Shown here: piece by piece, positions 1 to 9,969 of the stretch
Layout of the letters: each line of letters starts with the position of its first letter
How positions within the stretch are numbered: position 1 is the first letter of the stretch
DNA from: Neoechinorhynchus agilis
Taxonomy: Eukaryota > Acanthocephala
Direction: 5' to 3'
DNA length: 64,000 nucleotides
Assembly (NCBI GenBank): GCA_051530055.1
Contig: CM121342.1
Location: 4,526,001 to 4,590,000 of the forward strand
Notes under the pieces: model-generated
Told to the model about the DNA's origin: nothing
What the model saw: only the letters and a program-made list of their open reading frames with translations
Database searches by the model: none
Made by a program: the position numbers and the translations under genes

Positions 1-403
1 TTTAGTTGGCTGTGTAAAGAACAAGATCGCGATATTGATCGATGATGTCATTGACGATATCTTGGTTTATGAGAAATCAATAGCTTTTCTACGGCGAAGC
101 GGAGCTCGCAAGATCTACATTGTTGCAACTCATGCATACTTGTCAGAAGCCATTTTCGAACAGTTAAATGCCGTGTGCATTGAGCAGGTCAGTTGATTTT
201 TTTAGTGCAGCTTCTAATAGTTCTGTTTTTTTGAGTTGATCACCACAAACACCATTCGAAACGACGAATTTGTCGTCTATTCACCTAAAGTTAAGATTCT
301 AGACATCAGTGAATTGGTTATAGATGCCATCTATAAAGCTGCAAAGGAAGACAGAAAAGATTTCGTCGTGAACCGAAATGTCCAAAAGGACAATTGCGAG
401 TAG
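1..403 (+). CDS. PRPSAP: 3' end of a PRPP synthetase-associated protein (PRPS family)
   Basis: Two exons carry the C-terminal part of a ribose-phosphate pyrophosphokinase family protein. Exon 1 reads about 61 residues including ILIDDVIDDI and IYIVATHAYLS. Exon 2 reads LITTNTIRNDE and VKILDISELVIDAI and stops at TAG 401-403. In catalytic PRPS the PRPP loop reads DDMADTCGT; here it is DDVIDDI, as in the non-catalytic associated proteins (DDIIDDV), so a regulatory subunit is more likely than an active synthetase. The intron 188-235 starts GTCAGT after CAG and ends TTTTTTGAG; an alternative acceptor at 220 also stays open but fits the family alignment less well. The first five bases (TTTAG) could themselves be an acceptor. 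The 5' part lies outside the window. Confidence 0.82.
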
Positions 404-589
404 ATCTCATATATTTGTTTTCGTCTTTATAATTCGTGATTGGTATGAGGCTTTTCGACCAATTCCTAAAGAAGAGTACGTTTGAAGATTGAATTCTATA
501 TGCCGGTGAAAAATCGAAGTAGTTTATTAGGTCCAATTGATTTCGGCGCGTTGATCAAAGTTGCTTGTGAGCTTTCTACAATTTAAGCT
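404..589. other. Intergenic, PRPSAP 3' flank
   Basis: AT-rich 3' flank of PRPSAP. I see no gene and no clear polyadenylation signal that I would commit to. Confidence 0.4.
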
Positions 590-1215
590 TACATAAATGT
601 CGGACCTACACAACTAATTTTTTCGATTAAAGGAGTTGTTCATTTATAGATGTGTTCTTTGATGATGAGCAGAAGAAGAATAAATATTGATTTATTAATT
701 CTCAATATTTGGTCCGCCTCGTCCGACTTTTGGGAATTAATAAATCAATATTTATTCTTCTTCTGCTCACCATCAAAGAACACATCTATAAATAATCAAC
801 TTCTTTAATCGAAAAAATTATTTGTATTCTTTGGTGATGAGAATGAGAATAAATTTTGATTTATTAATTCTCAATATTTGGTCCGCCTCGTCCGACTTTT
901 GGGAATTAATAAATCAATATTTATTCTTCTGCTCACCATCAAAGAACACATCTATAAATGAACAACTTCTTTAATCGAAAAAATTATTTGTATTCTTTGG
1001 TGATGAGAATGAGAATAAATTTTGATCTATTAATTCTCAAAAGTCGGAGACCAAATATTTAGAATTAATAAATCAATATTTATTCTTCTTCTGCTCATCA
1101 TCAAAGAACACAAATGATTTTTTCGATTAAAAATTTTCGAAGTTCTTCAGGTAGTATCTTTTAATAACTAACAAACTGATGATGAACCCGACGAGGTTCG
1201 AAACGTTTTCCATAA
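590..1215. repeat. Foldback (inverted-repeat) cluster
   Basis: A long inverted repeat lies at about 625-820. Its left arm contains TGTTCTTTGATGATGAGCAG and runs into AATAAATATTGATTTATTAA; the right arm is the reverse complement and includes TTAATAAATCAATATTTATT and ACCATCAAAGAACACATC. The arm motif recurs at about 830-1110, giving overlapping second and third units. The right end (1110-1215) carries TTTTTCGATTAAAAA and GATGATGAACC, motifs also found in the foldback at 5164-5345, so the two are probably related. No coding sequence and no transposase is present; a non-autonomous palindromic element is the simplest reading. Confidence 0.75.
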
Positions 1216-1278
1216 TCCTAAACTTTATGAGGTCAGAATTGTTGATTTGCTCTAACACACGAATTTAATTATCAATTC

Positions 1279-1827
1279 TCACAAAGACATATCATCTTCA
1301 ACGTTTATACCCACTGAGACAAGCAATTCATTTAAGTAAATTCGACATTGTGCCACTGACAATGGCATTTTATTTAATTTCCATTGAATATGATAAGGAC
1401 AGAGTCCAAGTTTTGGAAGTCCTCTTTTCTCACAATTTTGAACTTCACATTTGATTGTTGACTTTTTTATTTCGTCGAAAACGAAGGCTTCATTTCCACT
1501 CAGCTGCGCTTCCAAATACTCCAGCTCTTGTATTTTTCGAGAAATCAGTATGTACTTCATACTGTATTCTTCATCACAACTAAAAAAAGAGTGCATTTGC
1601 TCCACATATTGAATAAATTCTTTAGATCTTATCCTTGCTTTAAATTCATCTCTTTCAAATATTCTTTGAGTGCAACTCTCGACTTCTTTGAACTCATGAT
1701 GACCCTGGATGCCAACTTTTGATAGACGATATTCTGGGCGTACTTTGAGGGATTTAAATGGATCTCGTTCATATTGAATGGCACTAAGGAATTGTTGGCT
1801 CAATGCTTCATTGGTCCACCGAATCAT
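1279..1827 (-). CDS. Unrecognised protein with a possible C3Hc3H-type zinc site
   Basis: A 182-residue reading frame from ATG 1827. An upstream in-frame TTG would add a few residues but is not a likely start. The C-terminal third has a cysteine/histidine cluster, CEVQNC followed by CPYH (C-x4-C-x10-C-x2-H counting from CEVQNC), near residues 133-153. The spacing resembles the putative DNA-binding site of KANSL2 and INO80D, but the rest of the protein shows no similarity that I recognise. The middle is charged and probably helical. There is no AG directly before the ATG, unlike most housekeeping genes here, so an upstream exon may exist. It could be a real short gene or the last exon of a longer one. 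Confidence 0.45.
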   Translation of the reverse strand: MIRWTNEALSQQFLSAIQYERDPFKSLKVRPEYRLSKVGIQGHHEFKEVESCTQRIFERDEFKARIRSKEFIQYVEQMHSFFSCDEEYSMKYILISRKIQELEYLEAQLSGNEAFVFDEIKKSTIKCEVQNCEKRGLPKLGLCPYHIQWKLNKMPLSVAQCRIYLNELLVSVGINVEDDMSL

Positions 1828-2569
1828 TATACTACGATCGGATCGGCGCAATATTTAGAGTTAAGTAGCATTTTTCGGAAATATCGATCGATGACATCAT
1901 TCTGTAACAGCTAAGAAACGTATTGTTCAAAATTGAATCACTCAAATGAAAACTGAAAATAGTATTTATTCTCAAAATTTAGTCCGGGTCGCAGGTTTAT
2001 GTGAGCATCAATCTTGCAACCAACATTTTGAATTTGTTTGTTGCATTTTAGTCCTCTCAAAAACACTTGAGAAACTATACATCTAGGATGAACCATTCCT
2101 AAATGATTTATATAATTTTTAAGAAATGAACTTCCACGATACTCTTTGACCTCAAATTGTTCCTCGCAAACCCGAACAGCTTATTGAACCGAAAATTCGT
2201 CTAAATCAACAAATACAGAATTTTTTACCTAAGCATCGATACCAAAATTTGACCCGAAATTGTTTTACCTGCCAGCTTTTAAATTTACTCATGTTTTATT
2301 CGCCGAAAATGAGGAGAATTTAGCTAAACTCAATCGTTCGATTTCTTTCTATCGTCCTTATTACGTTCGATCGAGGATTTCCTATGTGTTAATCCTGAAG
2401 TACTGTTCATGTATTTCTCCTCCTCGATGCTAGTCGAACAATTTAGTAATAACATTTTATATAGATCTGAAGACGACTTACAAATGTTTGTTCATCAACT
2501 GGAAATCGAAGGTATTGAAGAATCGTGTATTTAGGTTGATTTTATGAGATTCTTCAAATGGATGAAGCC
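1828..2569. other. Gap with unassigned coding-like stretches
   Basis: Two stretches read like exons but cannot be tied to a gene. On the minus strand about 1990-2175 is open and includes VCEEQFEVKEYRGSSF and NYINHLGMVHP, with a C...H...H pattern loosely like a C2H2 finger. On the plus strand about 2333-2534 is open and includes SLLRSIEDFLCVNPEVLF and MFVHQLEIEGIEESCI before a stop. They lie on opposite strands. They may be exons, remnants or chance. Confidence 0.3.
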
Positions 2570-5500
2570 TTAAAGGATGGTCTTTAGGTCCAGAGTCCAG
2601 AATGCTTTCTTTAATCGTAAGCTAAATTTTTGCCAATAACGAAAAGATGTCAAACCGTCGATGATCGCATTCGGAAGGGCGTTCCATAAATCCTTTCCTA
2701 GCCAAGCAGTGCAACTACGAGATAAGTGTCTCGCTAGAAGGCCTATGGTAACTCGAACAAACTGAGGCGACTTAAAGTCCAGCGAGAATCTTGGCTCATG
2801 GAGTAATTGATCGGATGATAAATCCCAAATGTCGATCGAATGCTCATAAGCGAGAAATATTCCGAGAAACACATTGATACAAGCTTGTTTGTCGCTGTCT
2901 AATATTGGATCAGTGAATGCAATCAGAACACTTTGAACTTTAAATTTTACCTGAAAATGCATTGTTATAGCATCTTGATAGGACGTGCATTATTTCACGA
3001 GATTGCGATGTCCAAGGGGACGTCTTCTTGTAGGTATTTACATTGTGAACCATTTGACTTCCACCGTATTGAAGTGCCAAAGTATCGCCGGATTCTTCAT
3101 AAAGAGATCTTAGCCGTCTGCACGAAATGATAAACGTTGTTCCCTTTAAAAACACTCGTTTACCGTTCAAAGTAGCTGTCGTCGTCGATGCGAGACTCGT
3201 CCAAATAACCAAGTTTTTGTAGCTACAATTTTTAAATACAATTCCTTTAAAACTAGTTCTGAATTTTTATATAAAGGTTTTTCAATGAAAAATCGATCGA
3301 AGATTATCGGTGCCGCCTCAAAATTACGGACCATTAAGATTGTTGGGAATATCTTTTGTGCAAAATGTTTCCGGCCCGGTTGTTTTCTCGTATGGTTTTT
3401 TTATATAAAGGTTTTTCAATGAAAAATCGATCGAAGATTATCGGTGCCGCCTCAAAATTACGGACCATTAAGATTGTTGGGAATATCTTTGGTGCAAAAT
3501 GTTTCCGGCCCGGTTGTTTTCTCGTATGGTTTTTTTATATAAAGGTTTTTCAATGAAAAATCGATCGAAGATTATCGGCGCCGCCTCAAAATTACGGACC
3601 ATTAAGATTGTTGGGAATATCTTTTGTGCAAAATGTTTCCGGCCCGGTTGTTTTCTCGTATGGTTTTTTTATATAAAGGTTTTTCAATGAAAAATCGATC
3701 GAAGATTATCGGTGCCGCCTCAAAATTACGGACCATTAAGATTGTTGGGAATATCTTTTGTGCAAAATGTTTCCGGCCCGGTTGTTTTTAATCAATGCGT
3801 CCATCAGCAGAATTTATTCCGTTTTGTCGATATATGTAGAACAGAGTAAAACCTCTCGAAATTCATTTCTAAATACCTGATAGCCGATCGCATGTTTAGC
3901 GATCGAATACATGGCTGTATTGGTTCGATCTAGACAGTCCACGCAGTTAACACGGGTAATTCCTCTTTGAAATACTGGTGTTTTTCTCGGCGATAGCTGG
4001 AAAATGTTGATATTAAAAAGAAGGAAAAAGCACTGAGACTTACATTTGCAAAGAAACCTGTTTGCTTCACGTAATATTTGCTGATTTCATCCAATTTCCC
4101 AAAAACTCCAGGCTCACTTCTTTGACCACTCGACATGTCATAATGAGTATAGAAGATTGTGTTCACGGGGATAAATTGCTGAGCATAAGAAACTGCTTTT
4201 TGAAAGTGATCGCTTAAATACTCTTCACGCTTCTTTTTCTCATTATGCTAGATTGTTTGGGGTTTGTAATAAACAAACTTTTTTTAGGAAAGCACCTTGA
4301 CTAGATTAAGCACCAGGATGGGTGATCCGTGTCTTTGAAGGAGTTGTTTGAAATGTTGACAAGCACAAGTGTGAAACGGGTCAGGGCGGTCAAAAGTGAT
4401 GGGCGGGAGCGGGACTTGCTTGGAATCCTGAGACCAATACCCAGGAACGGATCCTCTTAAGATTACAAAACTGCTACATTGACCTTTTATAAGAAAACAA
4501 GATCCAAGATGAACAATTTGTTCCGTTTCTACTTCATTCGCGACGTTTCCCTTCAAAAAAATTTTAAAGGAATGATTCTCCACAAACTACGAACCAGAAC
4601 ATCTCCACCCCTTTTTAAATATCGCGTCCCTGCCATTTTAGATGACCTTCTACTTATAAGAACGATGATCAAGTTATGACCAGCGAATTCCATCGCAAAT
4701 GTACCGATATATCCATGAATTAAGAAACTAAACCATGCCCAAGTCAGTTCAAGACTGCGAACTACATTTAACCACGTTTCGTTCCAAACAAACTTCCAAT
4801 CAGGTGAGAATCGAAATGCGCGATTTCCTTCACCACTTTCGGACATCACAATTCGATAATAATGTTGAAGGGAATGAGTGAGGTCGTATGTATAACTGAA
4901 AAACATATTGGACGAAGGATCCGCATTGTGGAACATTTTTATATATTTCTTTTCTCTGTTGCTATCGGATTGCATCGATTTAGGATAAACGCTTATCAGA
5001 TCGAAGGAATTAACTTTATAGATTGAATGACAACCGATCTTCGCGACGATACAAGGCGCTTGAGAGACGACAATATAGTAGCCCTCGGTGAATCGGACGA
5101 ATCCTAACGAATTAAAATTGAAATGTTGATATGTGAGGTACCGGGGGGGGGAATGTAATTAGAGAATTATTATGCTTAGAAGTCTACACCCGCGGTAAAT
5201 GATTATTTCAATTAAAAAACGGTCGTGGAATCTCATCGGGTTCATCTAACAAACTTAGATGATGAACCACCGACGAAATTCGCAGAACTTCTTTTTAATC
5301 GAAAAATCATTTACCGCGGGTGTAGACTTCAAACCATAATAATTCCAAAATAAAATTGGTTTTGTAGAGACAAGTTTTAAAAGTACCAAATATTGCCGCT
5401 GCTTCTGTTTTCCTTATACAAGTCTGAAAAGAAGATTCCTGGTCCTTATTGAACTCTTGCTCCATCATCGCGCTAAACTGTTGCTCCGTATATTCATTCT

Positions 5501-5739
5501 AAAGTCCTTTTTAAAAAATCATCGAAGAAGTGGAAATCAAAACTTTGTCTTCTTCAATCGAGAGTTTCAATGGGTCCAACCGCCTTATTCGCATCAGTCT
5601 AAACATGGTACAGTCCTCATCACTACCGGTGATAAATATCATCTAATAAAAAATTAGAAATAAAGCAATCCTGAAGTGAACTAACCGTCTGTGTCTCGTA
5701 TATTGTGAATCTCCTCAAGGTTGTAAGTAGGTTTTTCAT
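2570..5739 (-). CDS. FIG4: FIG4 polyphosphoinositide 5-phosphatase (SAC domain)
   Basis: Sac-family phosphatase that acts on PI(3,5)P2 with PIKfyve and VAC14 on endolysosomes. Exons on the minus strand read, in order: [18 protein letters not shown] from ATG 5739; [105 protein letters not shown]; the catalytic CX5R motif CVDCLDR at 3925-3945; [18 protein letters not shown]; and [15 protein letters not shown]. Each matches the human order. Introns are canonical GT-AG, e.g. donor GTACTT at about 5393 to acceptor TTAG near 5103. The ATG is preceded directly by AG. Human FIG4 continues some 300 residues past the LFLGVF block; here the frame runs only about 100 more and its tail ([12 protein letters not shown]) looks like a retroelement C-terminus. 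The protein is therefore C-terminally shortened or fused. Confidence 0.93.
3264..3790. repeat. 134-bp tandem repeat, 4 copies, inside a FIG4 intron
   Basis: The motif TTTTTATATAAAGG recurs every 134 bp (TATATA at 3269, 3403, 3537, 3671). The units are nearly identical, with single-base differences such as TTTTGTGC versus TTTGGTGC. The array lies in the intron between the exon ending at about 3873 (after the CVDCLDR exon, donor GTATTT) and the exon starting near 3230, so it accounts for most of an intron of about 640 bp in a gene whose other introns are mostly far smaller. Confidence 0.9.
5164..5345. repeat. Foldback element in a FIG4 intron
   Basis: Left arm includes AAGTCTACACCCGCGGTAAA; right arm includes TTTACCGCGGGTGTAGACTT. 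The outer ends AATTATTATG and CATAATAATT also pair. A second, inner stem is built from GTTCATC and GATGAAC. The element lies between two FIG4 exons, inside a canonical GT-AG intron, so it need not disturb the protein. Confidence 0.88.
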
Positions 5740-5925
5740 CTTAAAACTAATTTCGCGTACGATACAAAAACCACTTTAACCCCAATAAATGCCGAAATTT
5801 TCAATGAGAAGCATAGGAGTTTATTGATTGAGATGCAATCAAGGTTTATTAAAGTTGCGACCGTTAATTTCAACAGGATGCCAAAGCGTTCGCTTTTAAT
5901 ATTAAGCTTTAACTTATAGTGAAGA

Positions 5926-6055
5926 ATACTCGCCCATTTAAAAATCATTTTATTCTTCTGAAATATTTCGCGAAACAATGATTGAGAAGGGGAGATTTCC
6001 TCTCTTTCGAAATATTTCAGAAGAATAAAATGATTTTTAACCGTGGCGAAATAAA
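5926..6055. repeat. Foldback element (ATTTTATTCT family)
   Basis: Left arm contains AAAAATCATTTTATTCTTCT and GAAATATTTCG; right arm contains CGAAATATTTC and AGAAGAATAAAATGATTTTT. Flanks carry GAATACTCGCC-type sequence. The same family occurs at 49540-49700, and a half copy at about 61610-61665. Confidence 0.85.
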
Positions 6056-6436
6056 TCATTAAATCTCCAAAGCCATTTCTCCGTAATTGTACTATTCAAT
6101 CACATCTACAAAAAAGTATTAAATAAAATGCACAGTTTTTCTACTCTGCGCTCAAAAATATCTACAAAATGTTTATTGAATTCTCATCAATTTTAACTAA
6201 GAAGACCTCACTCTGAAATTAATGTTCGAATCATTTAATGATTGAACACGAAGAATGAGATGGATCAGGTTCAAACTGAACGGCCAAAATAAGTGAATAT
6301 AATCGTGTTCTTTTGCAACCAAACCAAGTTCAGCACATGAGTTCAACAATTTAAATTATTTTTAAATATGCGTGGATAGCCGTAATACGGCAAAAGCTCG
6401 AAAATAATGATTTTTCATTTTAGAAAATAAAACCTG
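6056..6436. other. Gap, no gene seen
   Basis: AT-rich sequence with stops in all frames. I see nothing that I can support here. Confidence 0.4.
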
Positions 6437-6670
6437 AGATTTTTAAACGTTAAAGTGAATACCCAACACCGCTGATTGGACACACTGCCCATTGATATCT
6501 TGCATCCGCAAAGCGCATAAATGACTTAATCCTCTGAACCATTCGGTTTTGGTATGGACGATCTGAGGATGTGGATGGACGTACTATTCGGTTCCCTGAC
6601 TAAAATCGATAGGCTGCGTGTCCAAGAGAAATCAGCCGTGTAGGGTATTCATTTTAACGTTTAAAAATTT
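6437..6670. repeat. Foldback element with degenerate arms
   Basis: Left end GATTTTTAAACGTTAAAGTG pairs with the right end CATTTTAACGTTTAAAAATT. GAATACCC / GGGTATTC and GCTGATT / AATCAGC continue the stem inward. The centre is about 90 bp and unpaired or weakly paired. This is a separate family from its neighbours. Confidence 0.75.
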
Positions 6671-6862
6671 AATAGCTTTTATGAAATTAAAATAAAGAGC
6701 TTCGTAGAAGAATAGCAAATGTTGAAATTTAATTCACCCGTTAAAGATGAAAATAACTATATAAGCCGGAAAAAGATAAATCAAAAGTTTAAAATAGTTC
6801 ACAAGTGATTCTTTCAATTTCAAAGCATTTGCCGCGGATTAAGTGTTTATCCTTTTTTCCAA

Positions 6863-7935
6863 TGTTCAAATTAAAATGTCATGGGATAATTCGAAGAAAA
6901 ATCGAAATCAATCGCAGAACCATGTTTTTAATTATTTAGCGCCTCAATAAGGCTCTTTAGTATTCTTCATAGCCGACTTTTTATTTAAAGAGGTTTTTGT
7001 CGAGAAAAACATCTTCAAAAAAGAGAGAGAAAACTTTACGTTATCTTTTAGCCAAACTTTTTTATGTACTTCATTTTAAACCCATTTTCGTTCCAGGCGA
7101 TCATTTCTATAGTTTGAATCTCGACTTTCTTTACGAACAGAAAACAAACTAAAATTTCATGAGATAATTCGAAAAAAAATCGAAATCAATCGCAGAACCA
7201 TGTTTTTAATTATTTAGCGCCTCAATAAGGCTCTTTAGTATTCTTCATAGCCGACTTTTTATTTAAAGAGGTTTTTGTCGAGAAAAACATCTTCAAAAAA
7301 GAGAGAGAAAACTTTACGTTATCTTTTAGCCAAACTTTTTTATGTACTTCATTTTAAATCCATTTTCGTTCCAGGCGATCATTTCTATAGTTTGAATCTC
7401 GACTTTCTTTACGAACAGAAAACAAACTAAAATTTCATGAGATAATTCGAAGAAAAATCGAAATCAATCGCAGAACCATGTTTTTAATTATTTAGCGCCT
7501 CAATAAGGCTCTTTAGTATTCTTCATAGCCGACTTTTTATTTAAAGAGGTTTTTGTCGAGAAAAACATCTTCAAAAAAGAGAGAGAAAACTTTACGTTAT
7601 CTTTTAGCCAAACTTTTTTATGTACTTCATTTTAAATCCATTTTCGTTCCAGGCGATCATTTCTATAGTTTGAATCTCGACTTTCTTTACGAACAGAAAA
7701 CAAACTAAAATGTCATGGGATAATTCGAAGAAAAATCGAAATCAATCGCAGAACCATGTTTTTAATTATTTAGCGCCTCAATGAGGCTCTTTAGTATTCT
7801 TCGTGGCCGACTTTTGATTTAAGGAGGTTTTTGTCGAGAAAAACATCTTCAAAAAAGAGAGAGATAACTTTACGTTATCTTTTAGCCAAAAAATTTTCAT
7901 GTACTTCATTTTAAACGCATTTTCCACCATCCGCA
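6863..7935. repeat. 278-bp tandem repeat, about 3.8 copies
   Basis: ATGGGATAATTCG / ATGAGATAATTCG recurs at 6881, 7159, 7437 and 7715, an exact 278-bp period. The units include AATCGCAGAACCATGTTTTT and GTCGAGAAAAACATCTTC. The first and last units are the most diverged (ATGGGATAA versus ATGAGATAA; GTGGCCG versus ATAGCCG), the inner two nearly identical, as expected for homogenisation in the middle of an array. No open frame persists through it. Confidence 0.92.
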
Positions 7936-8000
7936 TTTTCGCCTCAATTTTCCTTCAAGAAATTTAATCGCAAAAGTCAAAATGGAATCTCATTCGTTTA

Positions 8001-8168
8001 TCAAGAAATCGTGCATCCTCCTTGCTGTGGGCAGTATTGCACCGGTGGAGCATAGTATCCAGGGTACCGTGTGGATTGTGATTGTGTTTGATACTGGTAT
8101 CGGTATTGATATTGCCGTTGCTGGTACATGCTTGGTGGCATTTGAACTCCATAGTATTGAGAATACAT
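8001..8168 (-). CDS. Small Q/Y-rich protein or last exon, unrecognised
   Basis: A 55-residue frame from ATG 8168 to TGA 8001-8003. Its composition is strongly biased: MYSQYYGVQMPPSMYQQ at the start, a run of alternating Q and Y (RQYQYRYQYQTQSQS), then PGYYAPPVQYCPQQGGC. The chance of so clean a composition in one frame only, with overlapping frames on both strands looking random, argues for coding. It could be a complete small secreted or low-complexity protein, or the last exon of a gene whose upstream exons I cannot find. The opposite strand at 8280-8420 has a hydrophobic stretch (VAATVVILFLFTLIVF) that might belong to another small gene; I could not find a start for it. Confidence 0.35.
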   Translation of the reverse strand: MYSQYYGVQMPPSMYQQRQYQYRYQYQTQSQSTRYPGYYAPPVQYCPQQGGCTIS

Positions 8169-8471
8169 TGAGCAAACGGGATGTTTTTTGGGTTAGATAT
8201 TTCTAGAGGGGAAATTCTAGACAACGTTATACAAAGCCACATTTAAAACATCATTTCTGTGACTCACAACAACGTTCATCTAAACCCTTGGTGGCGGCGA
8301 CGGTGGTGATTCTATTCTTATTCACTCTCATTGTGTTCAGCGGGAAACTTTATGTTGGTAGTTTTTGGAAAAAATTTATACGTAAACTGTTCTTAAAAAA
8401 TCTCAATCCCAATCTAGTTAAACTGCGCTAAGAAAGAGATATATAATGTAAAGATGTTCATCATTTAAACT

Positions 8472-8638
8472 ACTTTATAGTGAATTATCAAATAATTGAT
8501 AATTTTCGGCCTTCGTGTAGACCTTCTTCAGTCTATTGATCACGAACTCGAATATTTAAAAACTTACAATCAATAGACTGATGAAGGCCGACGCGAAGGC
8601 CGAAAATTATCAATTATTTGATAATTCATTATAAAAGG
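8472..8638. repeat. Foldback element with a hammerhead-like core
   Basis: Inverted repeat: GTGAATTATCAAATAATTGA and CCTTCTTCAGTCTATTGAT on the left pair with ATCAATAGACTGATGAAGG and TCAATTATTTGATAATTC on the right. The right arm holds CTGATGA-AGGCC...GGCC-GAAA followed by a perfect 9-bp stem. The segment ACTGATGAAGGCC...GGCCGAAAAT resembles the junction sequence of the Penelope-like units at 23-29 kb. A diverged relative lies at 21470-21575. Confidence 0.82.
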
Positions 8639-8994
8639 GATAATGGTCTGTTTTTAGCAATGTAATACAGATCTTCATTGATTTTTCGATACTTCGGAAA
8701 ACAGAAATATTAAAGCAATAAAAAGTGGCATTTTTCGATCTAAATCAGTATCTTTTTAAAACGAATATTCATGATACCGCCTTTCTGGATCACTCAGCTT
8801 CCGTTGTGATGAAATGGTCGATGGGACGGATGCAGCGTTCTCCCCGTTGGTTATATTTTGCATGAGCGGATCGTCAGTGGTTAGTCTGAGTCTTTTCGAT
8901 AATTGATTCTACAGATCCTACGCTGCGGTACAAAACGACACGAGTGTCTCGAACTAAATTGCTATTTTGAAATATTTTTGAAGATTGAACTTTT

Positions 8995-9262
8995 CATATT
9001 GGTAGTTTTATGGCAAAGAAATTAAATGTTATTGTTTAAATCGCTTGTCGACACCCGAGGAAGATCGCGTTAAAGAGACGAATCTATATTTCGACCGATT
9101 GAATCTGCCACAGCTTAAATTGTAAACTTACAAATAATTTAAGCTGTGACCAATTCAATCGGTCGAAATGTACATTCGTCTCTTTAACGCGATCTCCGTC
9201 GGGTGTCGACAAGCGATTTAAACAATAACATTTAATTTCTTCGCCATAAAACTACCAATATG
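8995..9262. repeat. Foldback element, arms about 120 bp
   Basis: Left arm: CATATTGGTAGTTTTATGGC, AAATTAAATGTTATTG, AAATCGCTTGTCGACACCCG; right arm: CGGGTGTCGACAAGCGATTT, CAATAACATTTAATTT, GCCATAAAACTACCAATATG. The centre is short (ATTTAAGCTGTG pairs with CACAGCTTAAAT). There are a few arm mismatches. The terminal motif (GGTAGTTTTA) is shared with the CHTF18 foldback at 46915-47097. Confidence 0.88.
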
Positions 9263-9394
9263 AACATATCTAACAACACCCGAATGTAATCCTCAACCTA
9301 AGAAATTAAATGATGATTTCATTTTAATTTGTTCGTCACAAAACGACCTGCCGTTTGATTAAAAAGGAAGATGATTAACAACATTAACGTTTGT

Positions 9395-9682
9395 ATCAAT
9401 GTGTGGCCTTTTATCACACGGCTGATAATTTTTGAGCACACAGCCCACCGATTTGGTTCAGAGAAGTAATTCAATTACTCAATGCACCGAACCATCCGGT
9501 ACGAGTTTGTACATTACTCCGGATCCTCAGATACCTCCCGAAGAGGAGGGACTCATCAGTGAGTTTCCTCCCTTCAACGGGGAATTTCGTCTCCTTTGGT
9601 TATGCGTCATTGGTGGTAACGGATTCGAACCAGTTGATTTTTAACTGGGATCAAGGGCATTAGTCCACTGGACCACCTCGAC
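9395..9682 (-). mobile_element. tRNA-derived SINE
   Basis: On the minus strand the element opens with a tRNA-like head: A box TGGTCCAGTGG at 9675-9665 and B box GGTTCGAATCC at 9631-9621. Both match the RNA polymerase III consensus, with 33 bp between them. A body follows (GACGAAATTCC, GAGGAAACTCACTGATGAG, TCTGAGGATCC), then a tail with AATTACTTCTCTGAACC and GGCCACACATTGATA. The body is shared with elements at 12545-12755, 12848-12993 and 54283-54420. The combination of a type-2 pol III promoter and a non-coding body present in several copies defines a SINE. The tRNA of origin cannot be named safely. Confidence 0.8.
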
Positions 9683-9750
9683 ACAACTACGGGATGTACA
9701 AACTCAGCCAATTTTATATTTATTAATTCAAAGGCGATTGAATTTATGAA
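9683..9750. other. Short spacer between SINE and palindrome
   Basis: About 70 bp of AT-rich sequence. Nothing recognisable. Confidence 0.3.
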
Positions 9751-9969
9751 TTTTTATGAAGATTGGTCAGCAGGTGACTTATATCAATGTGTGGCCTTTT
9801 ATAACACGGCTGATAATTTTTGAGCACACAGCCCACCAATTTGGTTCAGAGAAGTAATTGAATTACTTCTCTGAACATGGTCGGTGGGATGTATGCCCAA
9901 AAATTATCAGCCGTGTTATAAAAGGCCACACATTGATATAAGTTACCGGCTGGCCAATCTTCATAAAAA
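9751..9969. repeat. Near-perfect palindrome built on SINE-tail sequence
   Basis: The arms are about 109 bp each with essentially no loop. Left: TTTTTATGAAGATTGGTCAG, ATATCAATGTGTGGCC, TTATAACACGGCTGATAAT; right is the reverse complement (ATTATCAGCCGTGTTATAA, GGCCACACATTGATAT, CCAATCTTCATAAAAA). The centre is AGAAGTAATTGAATTACTTCT. About 85 bp of each arm matches the tail of the SINE at 9395-9682, so this looks like an inverted dimer of SINE-tail sequence. Confidence 0.88.

Noticed and set aside
1279-1827. Firm naming as KANSL2 or INO80D
   Set aside because: Only one short Cys/His cluster is similar; the rest of the protein gives no support.
3356-3690. Two overlapping small frames repeating [20 protein letters not shown]
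   Set aside because: They are translations of the 134-bp intronic tandem repeat in FIG4.
7981-8206. A 74-residue plus-strand frame over the Q/Y-rich ORF
   Set aside because: It is the complement of the biased minus-strand frame and has no features of its own.
9612-9682. A functional tRNA gene
   Set aside because: A and B boxes are present but acceptor-stem pairing is poor and the sequence continues directly into a repeated body shared with other loci, so it is a SINE head.
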